Shown here in pieces: positions 27,619-36,800 of a stretch of 64,000 nt of DNA. The translations under genes and the position numbers were made by a program. Below the pieces are notes generated by a model, which saw only the letters and a list, made by a program, of their open reading frames with translations, was not told where the DNA came from and made no database searches. Location of the stretch: positions 62,001-126,000 of the forward strand of contig JADGBE010000003.1 in NCBI GenBank assembly GCA_015231615.1, given 5' to 3'. How positions within the stretch are numbered: position 1 is the first letter of the stretch; every line of letters starts with the position of its first letter. The stretch is from Desulfamplus sp. Lineage in GTDB: Bacteria > Desulfobacterota > Desulfobacteria > Desulfobacterales > Desulfobacteraceae.

Positions 27619-29468
27619 ATTTTAGAAGTATCGGTATTATCGGAAGAACATATAGGCATGTAAATCGATATCGCCAAATACTTACAATTTTATTCAAATA
27701 CGGATTTGATAATATTATCGATATTCTGAAGATCGACCAATATCTTGAGGTTGGTCTTCAGATGATTTCGAGAAAAAAACGGGAAAAAGTTGAAAGACTC
27801 ACTCCACAGGAGAGGGTGAGACTTATTTTTGAAGAGCTTGGACCTACCTTTATCAAATTTGGACAGATTCTATCCACAAGACCTGATCTTATTCCTCTTC
27901 CTTTTATCCACGAACTTGAAAAACTACAAGATAATGTTCCAGCGTTTAGCTTTTCAGAAGTAAAATCAATACTTTCATCAGAATTTAAGTCAAGAGGTAG
28001 CTGGAGTTTAGGTAGTGTATCAGAGAAAATAGGGCAAAATAGTGTAAACTTTATCTCCCAATTGTCAGGTAAACTTGATAATCCATTTGAATCTATAGAA
28101 GAGACTCCATTTGCCTCTGCTTCAATTGGTCAGGTTCATCGAGCTGTTTTAAAAACTGGTGAAAAAGTCGCAGTTAAGATTCAAAGACCGGGTATAAAAA
28201 AGCTAATCGAAGTTGATTTAGAGATTCTCTTACATCTTGCAACATTAATGGAGCGACATATTGAAGACCTCTCTTTTTTCAAGCCAGTTAAGATTGTTCA
28301 AGAATTTGCAGCAACACTTGAAAGAGAGCTTGATTACACTCTTGAGGCTTCAAATATAATAAGAGTTGAAAGGCAGTTCCCATCTAACAATACATCTACT
28401 AATATTTCCCATAACGCTGACAATACTAACACTACGAATAGCCATAATAACTCTAACCACAGTTCTAAAAATATTCATGGAATTTATATCCCAAAAGTCT
28501 ATCTTGAACATACAACTTCATCAATATTGACAATGGAGTATGTTGATGGAATAAAAATTTCAGAAATTGAAACTCTTGATGCTAAAGGTTATGATAGAAA
28601 ACTTTTAACAAAAAGAGGGGCGGATTTTATTCTGACTCAAGTTCTTGAATATGGTTTTTTTCATGCTGATCTGCACCCTGGAAATATCTTTGTTTTGCCT
28701 GACAATGTGCTTTGCCCTATTGATTTTGGTATTATGGGGTATGTGGATCAATATACTCGTGAGGTCTTTGTTGACATCATTGCAAGCACAGTTATGCAAA
28801 ATATTTCACAGGTTAGCCGTCTTTTACTTGAACTGACAGATTATGATGAAGAGCCAAATTTACGAGCATTAGAAAGAGATGTTGCAGGATTTACAGGACA
28901 CTACTTTGCGGGCAGTATGCTAAAAGAGATAAATATTGGTAAAATGCTTCAAGATATTGTTCAAATTGCCTTAAATCACAGACTCAGAATTTTGCCTGAA
29001 ACCTTTTTGATGCTCAAGGCGTTTACTGCTGTAGAGGGCGTTGCAACTATGATTTATCCTGAATTTAATATGATAAGTCATGCGGCTCCGTATATCAAAA
29101 AAGCAAAGATGGCACGTTTTTCTCCAGCAAGAATATCTGATGATATGAGTCGAGTTACCTCTGAATCTATAAAACTTCTTCAGAGTCTGCCAAGAGAATC
29201 CCTTGCTATTATTCGCCAACTTAGAAAGGGCAAATTGACTATTGGCTTTGATATTCAGCGTCTTGAAAAGATTCTTTCTGCTAACCATCAGGCAAATAAC
29301 AGAATATCAATTTCTATAATCATTGCGGCACTTATTCTTGCATCTTCACTACTTCTCTGTTTTGCTGTACCTCCGCTGATTCTTGGACTTTCGCTACTTG
29401 GCGTTGCAGGGTTAGCTTGTGCAATTTTTATTGGATTTATGCTTGTTATTTCAATATTTAAGCAGTAA
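27612..29468 (+). CDS. ABC1/UbiB-family atypical kinase
   Basis: Seen: the KxGQ-type motif (FIKFGQILSTRPDLIP), the Ala-rich loop ASIGQVHRA, VAVKIQRPG with the lysine that contacts nucleotide, HADLHPGN, and the metal motif DFGIMG. Two hydrophobic helices close the C-terminus (about 565-615), anchoring it to the membrane. Family members assist ubiquinone or lipid biosynthesis and behave as ATPases or kinases. An Asn/Thr/His-rich insert lies around residues 265-290. The start overlaps the hydrolase stop, so translation is coupled. In this setting it may support isoprenoid or lipid storage, which is inferred. Confidence 0.88.
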   Translation: MLNFRSIGIIGRTYRHVNRYRQILTILFKYGFDNIIDILKIDQYLEVGLQMISRKKREKVERLTPQERVRLIFEELGPTFIKFGQILSTRPDLIPLPFIHELEKLQDNVPAFSFSEVKSILSSEFKSRGSWSLGSVSEKIGQNSVNFISQLSGKLDNPFESIEETPFASASIGQVHRAVLKTGEKVAVKIQRPGIKKLIEVDLEILLHLATLMERHIEDLSFFKPVKIVQEFAATLERELDYTLEASNIIRVERQFPSNNTSTNISHNADNTNTTNSHNNSNHSSKNIHGIYIPKVYLEHTTSSILTMEYVDGIKISEIETLDAKGYDRKLLTKRGADFILTQVLEYGFFHADLHPGNIFVLPDNVLCPIDFGIMGYVDQYTREVFVDIIASTVMQNISQVSRLLLELTDYDEEPNLRALERDVAGFTGHYFAGSMLKEINIGKMLQDIVQIALNHRLRILPETFLMLKAFTAVEGVATMIYPEFNMISHAAPYIKKAKMARFSPARISDDMSRVTSESIKLLQSLPRESLAIIRQLRKGKLTIGFDIQRLEKILSANHQANNRISISIIIAALILASSLLLCFAVPPLILGLSLLGVAGLACAIFIGFMLVISIFKQ

Positions 29469-29481
29469 TGGATAAAAAAAT

Positions 29482-30048
29482 ATGGATAAAAATAGAGAGA
29501 AAAACTTGCAATTGCCTTTAAATATTACTTCTAAAGATATTGGTTATGATGTAATTACACGTTCTAATGTGAATTATAACACCTGTTATCATTGCAGATG
29601 TTGTGCTTCAGGTTGTCCATTTGTTCACGCAATGGATTATGCTCCTCATGGAATTATAAGGCTTTTACAGTTACGCTTATATGAACAGGCTTTAAAATCA
29701 TCAACAATATGGCTATGCGTTGGCTGTAATACTTGCTCAAGCGTATGCCCAATGTCAATTGATATGTCTGCTATAATGGACGCTTTGCGTCAAATTGCTC
29801 TTGAACAAAATATAAAGGTTGCCCAACCTTCAACTTTGAAATTCCATACAGAGGTTCTAAATTCAATTCAGCGATATGGAAGAACCCATAAACTTGAGAT
29901 TATGCTCAGGTATAAGGTTAAAACAATGGATTTCTTCTCTGATATGGACGTTGGCATAAAAATGCTTACAAAACGAAAACTTGATTTAATGCCATCTAAA
30001 ATAAACGATATGGAAGCAATAAAAAAGATATTCAAACCAGAGGAGTAA
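29482..30048 (+). CDS. HdrC-like iron-sulfur protein
   Basis: Two [4Fe-4S] motifs are clear: C35-x2-C38-x2-C41-x3-C45-P and C79-x2-C82-x2-C85-x3-C89-P, with the HGIIRLLQL segment between them that is typical of the heterodisulfide reductase C subunit. Length 188 fits. No HdrA or HdrB gene is adjacent, so its redox partner is unknown. It lies 13 bases after the UbiB-like gene and 8 bases before the receiver gene, in one operon. Confidence 0.85.
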   Translation: MDKNREKNLQLPLNITSKDIGYDVITRSNVNYNTCYHCRCCASGCPFVHAMDYAPHGIIRLLQLRLYEQALKSSTIWLCVGCNTCSSVCPMSIDMSAIMDALRQIALEQNIKVAQPSTLKFHTEVLNSIQRYGRTHKLEIMLRYKVKTMDFFSDMDVGIKMLTKRKLDLMPSKINDMEAIKKIFKPEE

Positions 30049-30055
30049 AGGAAGT

Positions 30056-31075
30056 ATGAATATTTTACTTGTTGATGATGATACAGCTATTCTAAAACTT
30101 ATAGCAAAAGTTATACAAAACTTTGGGCATAATGTTGTAACTGCTGAAGATGGTCAAATAGGATTAGAGATTTTTCTAAAAGAGCCAACATTTTTTCATC
30201 TGATTATCAGCGATGTAATGATGCCCATAATTGACGGTCTTGAACTCCTCAGAAAAGTTCGTCAATATAGTAGTGAAATACCATTTATAGTTACAACAGG
30301 GTACAACGAAATAGGAATTGTTATAAAGGCTTTAAAACAAGGGGCAACTGATTTCATGTCAAAGCCCTATAGTTCAAAAGAACTTTCTACGGCACTAAAT
30401 AAAATAGAGTCTATGTTAGATACCAAATCTTCTATTGAGAAGACTTTGCCTTTTATTAACACTACATTTCAGACATCAATGCCAAGCCGAACCAATCTTA
30501 TTCCGGGTCTTGTGGGAATTCTTAAGGAAGTTGCAAAACCTTACTGCCAGTTATATGGAATTAACTCTGCTGATATTACAACCTCACTTACCGAAGCACT
30601 TACAAATGCAGTTGTTCACGGCAATCTTGATATTCCCTCAGAGCTTAAAACTATATCATGGGAGTCATTTCAAGATATGTTAGAGCAGCGGGAATCAATG
30701 CCTGAGTATGTTGATAGAGCTGTTAATGTGTCTTTTGAAGTTTTTAATTTGAATCTTGAAACTTATGATAAAGAGCAAAACAGAACATTGCTCAATGTTG
30801 ATAACAGAACATCGCCCAATGTTGATAACAGAACATCACCCCATGTTGATAATGAAAAATGGGATTTTAAAAGTGGTGGAAAAGTTATGCAGATGCAGTG
30901 GAGTATTATGGATAGTGGTAAAGGATTTGACTACAATAGCCTTCCAGATAGACTTGACCCTACAAAATTTCTTTTGTCAGGCAGGGGAATGTTTTTGATT
31001 CGCTCTTTTATGGACAAAGTATCATGGAATAGTAAAGGAAATGCTATTCAGATGGTTAAATATCTTAAAAAGTAG
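30056..31075 (+). CDS. Response regulator receiver fused to an RsbW-like HATPase domain
   Basis: Residues 1-120 form a receiver (DDD acidic cluster, phospho-acceptor D53 in IISDVMMP, Lys in MSKPYS). Residues about 150-338 fit an anti-sigma-factor-type serine kinase fold: N-box EALTNAVVHGN and G-box GRGMFLI. An eight-residue unit of the type NRTSPNVD is repeated three times (24-bp repeat at 30779-30850) inside the second domain. It converges on a receiver-PP2C phosphatase gene, with only four bases between the stops. Such kinase/phosphatase pairs work in partner-switching control of sigma factors or other outputs. Confidence 0.82.
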   Translation: MNILLVDDDTAILKLIAKVIQNFGHNVVTAEDGQIGLEIFLKEPTFFHLIISDVMMPIIDGLELLRKVRQYSSEIPFIVTTGYNEIGIVIKALKQGATDFMSKPYSSKELSTALNKIESMLDTKSSIEKTLPFINTTFQTSMPSRTNLIPGLVGILKEVAKPYCQLYGINSADITTSLTEALTNAVVHGNLDIPSELKTISWESFQDMLEQRESMPEYVDRAVNVSFEVFNLNLETYDKEQNRTLLNVDNRTSPNVDNRTSPHVDNEKWDFKSGGKVMQMQWSIMDSGKGFDYNSLPDRLDPTKFLLSGRGMFLIRSFMDKVSWNSKGNAIQMVKYLKK

Positions 31076-31079
31076 AATT

Positions 31080-32357
31080 TTAGTCAAAATAACAGACAGT
31101 AGCAGAATCAACTCCACACCTTATCTGAACTATTGTAATATCGTCCCTTTGGGTTAAGTTGCCACGAAAATCATCAAGGCTTTTTTTGATTTTATCAAGT
31201 ATTGTGTTTGGATCATATTTTTCATCATAACTATCTAATAAGCTGCCTTTTCTATCTACCAAGCTACCTTTGTCTATTTCTTTACTAACATCAGGTTCAG
31301 CATCTACTTTTATAAAATGCTCTTCCAAACGCTTCTGACCATACATTTCATTTTGCTCGTTAAATGTCTCTGTAACACCGTCTGAAAATATATAAATACA
31401 ATCTTCATGGTCAAATTTTAAGGTTTCTGTTTCACATTTAAGTCTCTCATTTTTAAGGACTCCCAGAGGCAGATTACTTGATTTTATCCTATTTTTTATC
31501 CCTCCATTTTTCCCAACAACAAAAATATCAGGCATACCTCCGCTCCATACCGTCATCAGTTGTTCAGAAAGATTTATCTCCAAAATAGAGGCACACAAAA
31601 AAACAGAAGGGGGAAGTAGCTCTTTTAGCCTTTTATTTATCTGAAAAACAAAACCACATACTGGCTGATCTGTATCCGCCATATTGTTAAAGACCTCTGA
31701 AACAGGAAGAGTTCCAATTGCAGCAAGTAATCCATGACCTGCAAAATCTCCAACAAGAAGATACTGCCCACCAGAACTTTTTGCCCTTGAAAATACGATG
31801 TCCCCAGAAAAAGTCTCCATTGGAAGGAGAATTTGTTTAACATTTGTGCATTTCTGTTCGTTTATTTTAAGCACCTTTTGGAAAAGATTTCCAGCAGCAT
31901 CCTGTTCTTGACGCATTTTATTATTTAGAAGCTCAAGCTCTGTGTTTGTGCGTTCAAGCTCTATTTTTTGGAGATTTAGGTTGTTGTATAAAAGTCTTAA
32001 CCTCTCCATAGCAACCATTTTAGCTTTTAGAATCATGCTATTAACTGGTTTGCTTATAAAATCATCTGCCCCACATTCAATGGCTTTAGCAATATCCTCA
32101 GGATCGTTTAGTGCTGTCAATACAATTACTGGGACAAAATGCTCACCAGCATGAGCTTTAATTGCTCGTGTAGCTTCATATCCGTCCATTAATGGCATCA
32201 TAACGTCCATTAGGATAATATCGGGATTGATACTTTTAAACATCTCAACCCCTTCAATTCCGTTTTGTGCGGTATATACAACGCAGCCATCTTGCTCCAG
32301 TAATATCTTGAACAAGAGACGGTTTGACATATCATCATCAACAATAAGTGCTTTCAT
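31080..32357 (-). CDS. Response regulator receiver with PP2C-type (RsbU/SpoIIE-like) phosphatase domain
   Basis: The N-terminal receiver has the acidic pair in VDDD, the acceptor Asp in ILMDVMMP and Lys in ISKPVN. A coiled-coil linker (residues 125-165) leads to a SpoIIE-type phosphatase: SGDIVF, LLVGDFAGHG with metal-binding Asp, FSDGVTE and RDDITIV near the end. I start it at ATG 32357 (MKALIVDDD) because GAGG lies nine bases upstream; an in-frame ATG six bases earlier is too close to it. The protein likely dephosphorylates an anti-sigma antagonist when the receiver is phosphorylated; the opposing gene encodes the matching kinase type. Confidence 0.87.
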   Translation of the reverse strand: MKALIVDDDMSNRLLFKILLEQDGCVVYTAQNGIEGVEMFKSINPDIILMDVMMPLMDGYEATRAIKAHAGEHFVPVIVLTALNDPEDIAKAIECGADDFISKPVNSMILKAKMVAMERLRLLYNNLNLQKIELERTNTELELLNNKMRQEQDAAGNLFQKVLKINEQKCTNVKQILLPMETFSGDIVFSRAKSSGGQYLLVGDFAGHGLLAAIGTLPVSEVFNNMADTDQPVCGFVFQINKRLKELLPPSVFLCASILEINLSEQLMTVWSGGMPDIFVVGKNGGIKNRIKSSNLPLGVLKNERLKCETETLKFDHEDCIYIFSDGVTETFNEQNEMYGQKRLEEHFIKVDAEPDVSKEIDKGSLVDRKGSLLDSYDEKYDPNTILDKIKKSLDDFRGNLTQRDDITIVQIRCGVDSATVCYFD

Positions 32358-32681
32358 GGGCATTATCCTCTTTTCTATGTATTGGATTTATTTATTTATT
32401 ATCTTAACCCAAATGTTAAAGTCAAAGTCTTTTCTCTTCTAAAGATGTTTACTTATTTGAAATCTAATAAAAACTTGAGAATATTCCATAGGATTGGCTT
32501 TTTTGTTTAAGTTTGATTCTATAGTAGTAATTCAAACTTTTTCTTGCAAAATCATCTCTCTCTTATTACATTGCACACATTAAGAAGAACGCACAAAAAA
32601 ACAGATAAGTTCTAATTAAAGAGCTTGAAAAACAGATTAAATATAAAAATTAACTATTTGGTATTATAAAGAATTTTTAAG
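32358..32681. other. Intergenic region between divergent genes
   Basis: About 320 AT-rich bases between the PP2C gene (minus) and the first coiled-coil gene of the magnetosome flank (plus). It should hold promoters for both. I see no convincing operator, repeat or RNA gene in it. Confidence 0.4.
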
Positions 32682-34325
32682 ATGGATATGAATGTAAAGC
32701 ATAGATGTCTAATATGCAGAAATAGTGTCAGTGATTTTCCTGAGAACTTTGGCAATAATGATAATATTGATTACCGCTACAACTGCCCTTGTTGCGGAAA
32801 TGTTGCTCTTTCTGATGAGGCTGCAAATTATATCTCTACAGATGGGTTTATCTCTGCAAAGGACAAATCTATCATAAGTATCTGTTTACGGCAGCAATTT
32901 GAAAGAGAGAAAGTTAAAAGCAAAAATAGTGATTCAAATACAAATAATATTTCAGACGAAAAACTTACAGTTGAATCCATTAACAAACTAATCGCAACAT
33001 ATCAGCCTCTTTCACCACTACGTAAAATTGAGAATTTTCTTCTAATTGTTGAGGCAAAAACCAAATCTCCCGGACATTTTACTGATATTAAAATCCAGAC
33101 AGACTACCCGCTCTTTTACTGCCTCTCTTCTTATGAACTTGTCTCTTTAATTACTTTTCTCCATAAAGAGGAGCTTCTTGAATTTAAAACATCTGAACGA
33201 ATAATTAATTCAGATGAAAGTGCGATTAATTCAAGTGAAAGCACAATTAATTCAACTGCCTCAACTGATGTAACGAGGATAGCTGGTTCATCAAAATATT
33301 CTTCTCAACTCTTTGGTGATGAATGTTCTGTCATGCTAACAACAAAGGGGTTGCAACGATTAAAGGAGTTGACTCACGGAGATAAGACAGACCTTTTCAT
33401 GGAAAATGCCATGACTCTTGCCCAAAAGGCTGATGAGGAAAAAGCAGCAGCATTTGAAATGGTCAAAATCGCAAATGTTCAGAAAGTAAAAGCAGAATCT
33501 GAGCTAAAGAAGGCTGTTGAACTGCTTGAAAAAGCAAATGAAGATAAAGAGTTAGAAAAACAGGCAGTAAAAGATTCTGTCCTTGAAATGGTAAAATCTG
33601 CAAATATAGAGAAAGATAAGGCTTTAGAAAAGGTCAAGAAATATCAGGCTTTGATTAAAAAAACTACTGCCGTATCAGAGATTACGCTCAACAGACTCAA
33701 AAATGAAGAAAAGGCAAAAGATGAGGTTCTCAAAGAGATCACAAAACTTAAAGCTGAAATTGAAATATTAAAAACTCAAAATAGGGATTTATCATCAAGC
33801 CTTGATAGTGCTATAAGGGCAAAAGATAGAGCAGAAAATAAAGCAAAAGATGCGGTTAAAAGAGCAGAAGAAGGTAAGCAAAAAGCTCTTGATGAGGCAC
33901 TTATGGCAATTGAGGAGAAGAGAACCTCAATTTTGATTGCTCAAAAGGCAAAACAAGAAAAACAGGTTGCTTTGCAAGAAAAACAGATTGCTTTGGAGAG
34001 AATGAACGCTGCTATTGATTCAGCTGAAAAAGAGAAAGTTGAAAAACAAAGAGCCATTGATTTAGCCATTGAAGCTAAAAAGGCAGCTTTGAAAGAGAAT
34101 GAGCGTCTAAGCTCTCAATTAAAAGCAGCTAAACAGGTGGCTGACAATGCTCTTTTAGCTGTAAAAAAAGCTGAATCTGAAAAAAAAGAGGCTGAGACAG
34201 TTGCAAGAGTTGCTTTAGGCAAAGTTATGGACTCAGAATATAAGATGGAAAAAGCATTAAAAGCACTGCATAAAGCAGAAGAAGAAAAACGAGATGCTCT
34301 TAAGGTAGCTTATGGATTATTTTAA
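32682..34325 (+). CDS. Zinc-ribbon plus long coiled-coil protein (magnetosome flank)
   Basis: The N-terminus has CLIC ... CPCCG (residues 9-40), a probable zinc ribbon. A soluble region of about 200 residues follows, with a short repeat (INSDESA/INSSEST/INSTAS near residue 180). From about residue 240 to the end is an uninterrupted coiled coil rich in Ala, Lys and Glu (AEKEK, KAESEKKEAE). The coiled-coil style closely resembles the protein at 61121-62629 near mamK. Coiled-coil Mad proteins are known in magnetosome regions of Desulfobacterota, but I cannot name the orthologue. Its stop overlaps the start of the AAA+ gene by 14 bases, so the two are coupled. Confidence 0.6.
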   Translation: MDMNVKHRCLICRNSVSDFPENFGNNDNIDYRYNCPCCGNVALSDEAANYISTDGFISAKDKSIISICLRQQFEREKVKSKNSDSNTNNISDEKLTVESINKLIATYQPLSPLRKIENFLLIVEAKTKSPGHFTDIKIQTDYPLFYCLSSYELVSLITFLHKEELLEFKTSERIINSDESAINSSESTINSTASTDVTRIAGSSKYSSQLFGDECSVMLTTKGLQRLKELTHGDKTDLFMENAMTLAQKADEEKAAAFEMVKIANVQKVKAESELKKAVELLEKANEDKELEKQAVKDSVLEMVKSANIEKDKALEKVKKYQALIKKTTAVSEITLNRLKNEEKAKDEVLKEITKLKAEIEILKTQNRDLSSSLDSAIRAKDRAENKAKDAVKRAEEGKQKALDEALMAIEEKRTSILIAQKAKQEKQVALQEKQIALERMNAAIDSAEKEKVEKQRAIDLAIEAKKAALKENERLSSQLKAAKQVADNALLAVKKAESEKKEAETVARVALGKVMDSEYKMEKALKALHKAEEEKRDALKVAYGLF

Positions 34326-35976
34326 AGATGATTCTGTTATTTTTTCAAAACAAGATATTTTGGATTTAAGAAAACGGGCTGGAAATAATCCTGTTACACC
34401 CCTTATTGTTCAGAATATGATTAAAGTTTCAGAAGAACATTACAAAAATATTAATATTGAAAAAAGTAAGTTATACAAACTTGCAAGTGAGATATTGATT
34501 AATGGTTCGGGGAAGCTCTCTTTATCTTCTGACTCTTATCAATTATCTTCTAAAACTCTATCTCAAGATCACAAATATCAAACATCTTCTAAAACGCCGT
34601 TTCAAGATCATAAATATCAGATGTCTTCTAAAGAGTCAGAGCAAGATCATAAATCATTAAACAATCAAAATGACAAATCATCAAACAAGAAGGTAGTCGC
34701 ATCAACATCAACGCCTATCTCTCTTGTGAAATACAATGATCCTATGGAAGAGATGGAAGAGCTTGTTGCTGAACTTATAACAAAAGGTAAGATTCCTCTT
34801 CTTTGGAGTAAGGCAAGAGGTCTTGTTTTGAATAATCTTTCAAAGCAATATCCACTTTTTTCTGATGCAAATATATCGTCAACATCAGATCCAAAGGAGA
34901 TTTTAAAGTTTATAATAGGAAAACCACAGGGGCGTATAGCCTATATTTTAGAGGATTTTCACCATTATATCGGTGAAAGAGATATTGTAAATCCTGCTGT
35001 TGGTGAAATCCGCTCCCTTATAAAAGAGCTTAACAGGAGTCTTGAAAGCAGGGAAGATGAAGTTTATCTCTTTGTTCCAGCATCTTATGATATGCCGCCT
35101 GAACTTTCTCTTTTCTTTTCAAGGTCTCCCAAACAACCAAGAAAGGCTGTAGGCTATCTTGAAAGATATGGTCAGCTACTTACAGATGCAAGATATATTA
35201 AAACAGCAAAACCTCTTATTGGAGCTGAAGCAACAATTGATCGTCTAATACAGGTATTAACTCAGATGGAGATCAATAATCCTCTGTTGGTAGGGTATCC
35301 GGGAGTTGGAAAGAGTGCTGTTGTTGAGGGACTTGCAATGGCTATTGTAAGAAGCTCTCTTGTAAACAACAAGTCAACGATTGATAGATGCACGATTTCG
35401 GATAAACTAAAGGGAAAAAAGCTCTACTCTTTGTCCCTTAACAGCCTTATTGCAGGGACAAAATATAGAGGCGACCTTGAGATAAGACTTCAGGGTTTGA
35501 TGGACGAAGTTTTAAGTCAAAAGGATCGCATCATCATATTTATTGATGAAATTCATACTCTTCTTGATGCTGGTTCAACTGAAGGCTCAATGAGTGCTGG
35601 CGAGTTTTTAAAGCCTCTGCTTGCAAGGGGAGAGTTTCCTTGTATTGGTGCAACAACATTTGAGGGCGAGAGATTTCTTTCAAAAGATACAGCATTCTCA
35701 AGAAGATTTAAAAAGATCATTGTGAATGAGCCTTCAACAGAAGAGGCAATAGAGATATTAAGGGGGGTCGCCCGAAGTTTTGAGAGTCATCATGGCGTAT
35801 CCATTGATGATGGTGCGTTAATTGCAGCGGTCAAATTGAGTGGAACATACCTTAAAAAAGAATATCTGCCGGGTAAAGCTATATCTCTTATTGATGGGGC
35901 CGCAGCTTACTGTAATATGCAAAATAGATTTCAAGTTACAAAGGAAGATATAAAACTTGAAATTGAGAGACTTTGA
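34312..35976 (+). CDS. Single-domain ClpA/ClpB-like AAA+ ATPase
   Basis: The C-terminal half is one AAA+ module of the ClpA/B D1 type: Walker A GYPGVGKS (about 328-335), Walker B IFIDEIHTLLDAGS (about 408), sensor-1 region CIGATTFEGE and the arginine-finger segment DTAFSRRF, followed by the helical lid. The N-terminal half has a Ser/Gln/Lys-rich stretch with a ten-residue repeat (QDHKYQ(T/M)SSK, residues 75-115) and a helical domain with no Clp N-domain signature. There is no second AAA+ domain and no ClpP-binding loop that I can see. Coupled to the coiled-coil gene upstream, it may remodel that protein or filaments of the magnetosome chain; inferred. Confidence 0.75.
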   Translation: MDYFKDDSVIFSKQDILDLRKRAGNNPVTPLIVQNMIKVSEEHYKNINIEKSKLYKLASEILINGSGKLSLSSDSYQLSSKTLSQDHKYQTSSKTPFQDHKYQMSSKESEQDHKSLNNQNDKSSNKKVVASTSTPISLVKYNDPMEEMEELVAELITKGKIPLLWSKARGLVLNNLSKQYPLFSDANISSTSDPKEILKFIIGKPQGRIAYILEDFHHYIGERDIVNPAVGEIRSLIKELNRSLESREDEVYLFVPASYDMPPELSLFFSRSPKQPRKAVGYLERYGQLLTDARYIKTAKPLIGAEATIDRLIQVLTQMEINNPLLVGYPGVGKSAVVEGLAMAIVRSSLVNNKSTIDRCTISDKLKGKKLYSLSLNSLIAGTKYRGDLEIRLQGLMDEVLSQKDRIIIFIDEIHTLLDAGSTEGSMSAGEFLKPLLARGEFPCIGATTFEGERFLSKDTAFSRRFKKIIVNEPSTEEAIEILRGVARSFESHHGVSIDDGALIAAVKLSGTYLKKEYLPGKAISLIDGAAAYCNMQNRFQVTKEDIKLEIERL

Positions 35977-36054
35977 GCTAAATAGTATTATTTTGTAGAT
36001 ATAAATTTCTCCATCATTTTTAGAAAAAATCTTAAAAAAGGGGGAACTCTTGAA

Positions 36055-36294
36055 ATGGAAATGACAATAACTTTACCGAATGACTTTAAAAATCTTCCCG
36101 AAACAGACAGAGTAAAAATAATATTGAGCGAGATTGAAAATTCAGAAAAACAGAATATTTTTCAATATCCTAAATGGGTTGGAATTGCCAATAAGATGAG
36201 GAAAAAAAAATTACTGAGTGGAACAAGCGATTATATTCTAAGGCAATCTGAGGAATTCAGGGAACATTTCTCTTTTAGACATGATAACGAATAA
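36055..36294 (+). CDS. Probable antitoxin of a VapBC-like module
   Basis: A 79-residue protein beginning MEMTITLPNDFKNLP, with a charged helical remainder (KWVGIANKMRKKK). AAGGGGGAA precedes the ATG by about ten bases. It lies three bases before a PIN-domain gene, which is the usual arrangement for antitoxin and toxin. I cannot assign a DNA-binding fold from sequence alone. Confidence 0.6.
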   Translation: MEMTITLPNDFKNLPETDRVKIILSEIENSEKQNIFQYPKWVGIANKMRKKKLLSGTSDYILRQSEEFREHFSFRHDNE

Positions 36295-36297
36295 TTT

Positions 36298-36750
36298 ATG
36301 AAATATCTTTTAGACACTGATGCTATTGCGTTTTTATATGACGATCAAAGAGAAGAAAACTCGAAAATAATAGCAAAATTAGAGACCTTAAAAGATGATG
36401 ATATATTGTTTATATCTATTTTATCTTTGTTTGAGTTGGAATACAGTTTTGCAAATACTAATGATAATCTAAAGAAGAGCCAAATACGCACTACAATAAA
36501 TGATATAAAATATGATTCTTTTTTTAATATTTTATCTATAAACACTGAAACAAGCCGTATCTACGGTGAAGTTAAAAGTACACTAAAAAATAGAGAAAAT
36601 ATAAGCCGTAGCAATATAAAAAAGCACAATATTGACATTATTCTTGCATCTACTGCTCTGCAAGAAGGATGCACTCTTGTTAGTGGAGATTCAATTTATC
36701 TTACAATGGTTAAGCATAAGCCAGAGCTATTAATTCAAACGTGGTGGTAA
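36298..36750 (+). CDS. PIN-domain ribonuclease toxin (VapC-like)
   Basis: The 150-residue protein has the PIN acidic set: Asp in LLDTDAIAF near the start, Glu in LSLFELEYSF (about residue 47), Asp in HNIDIILASTAL (about 113) and Asp in VSGDSIY (about 129). These coordinate the metal ions for RNA cleavage. It directly follows the small antitoxin candidate. A toxin-antitoxin pair at the edge of a magnetosome region fits an island-stabilising role, but this is inferred. Confidence 0.82.
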   Translation: MKYLLDTDAIAFLYDDQREENSKIIAKLETLKDDDILFISILSLFELEYSFANTNDNLKKSQIRTTINDIKYDSFFNILSINTETSRIYGEVKSTLKNRENISRSNIKKHNIDIILASTALQEGCTLVSGDSIYLTMVKHKPELLIQTWW

Positions 36751-36800
36751 ATTAAAGTTAATAAACGCTATTTTCGATAGAAAACGAGGATTTATATAAA

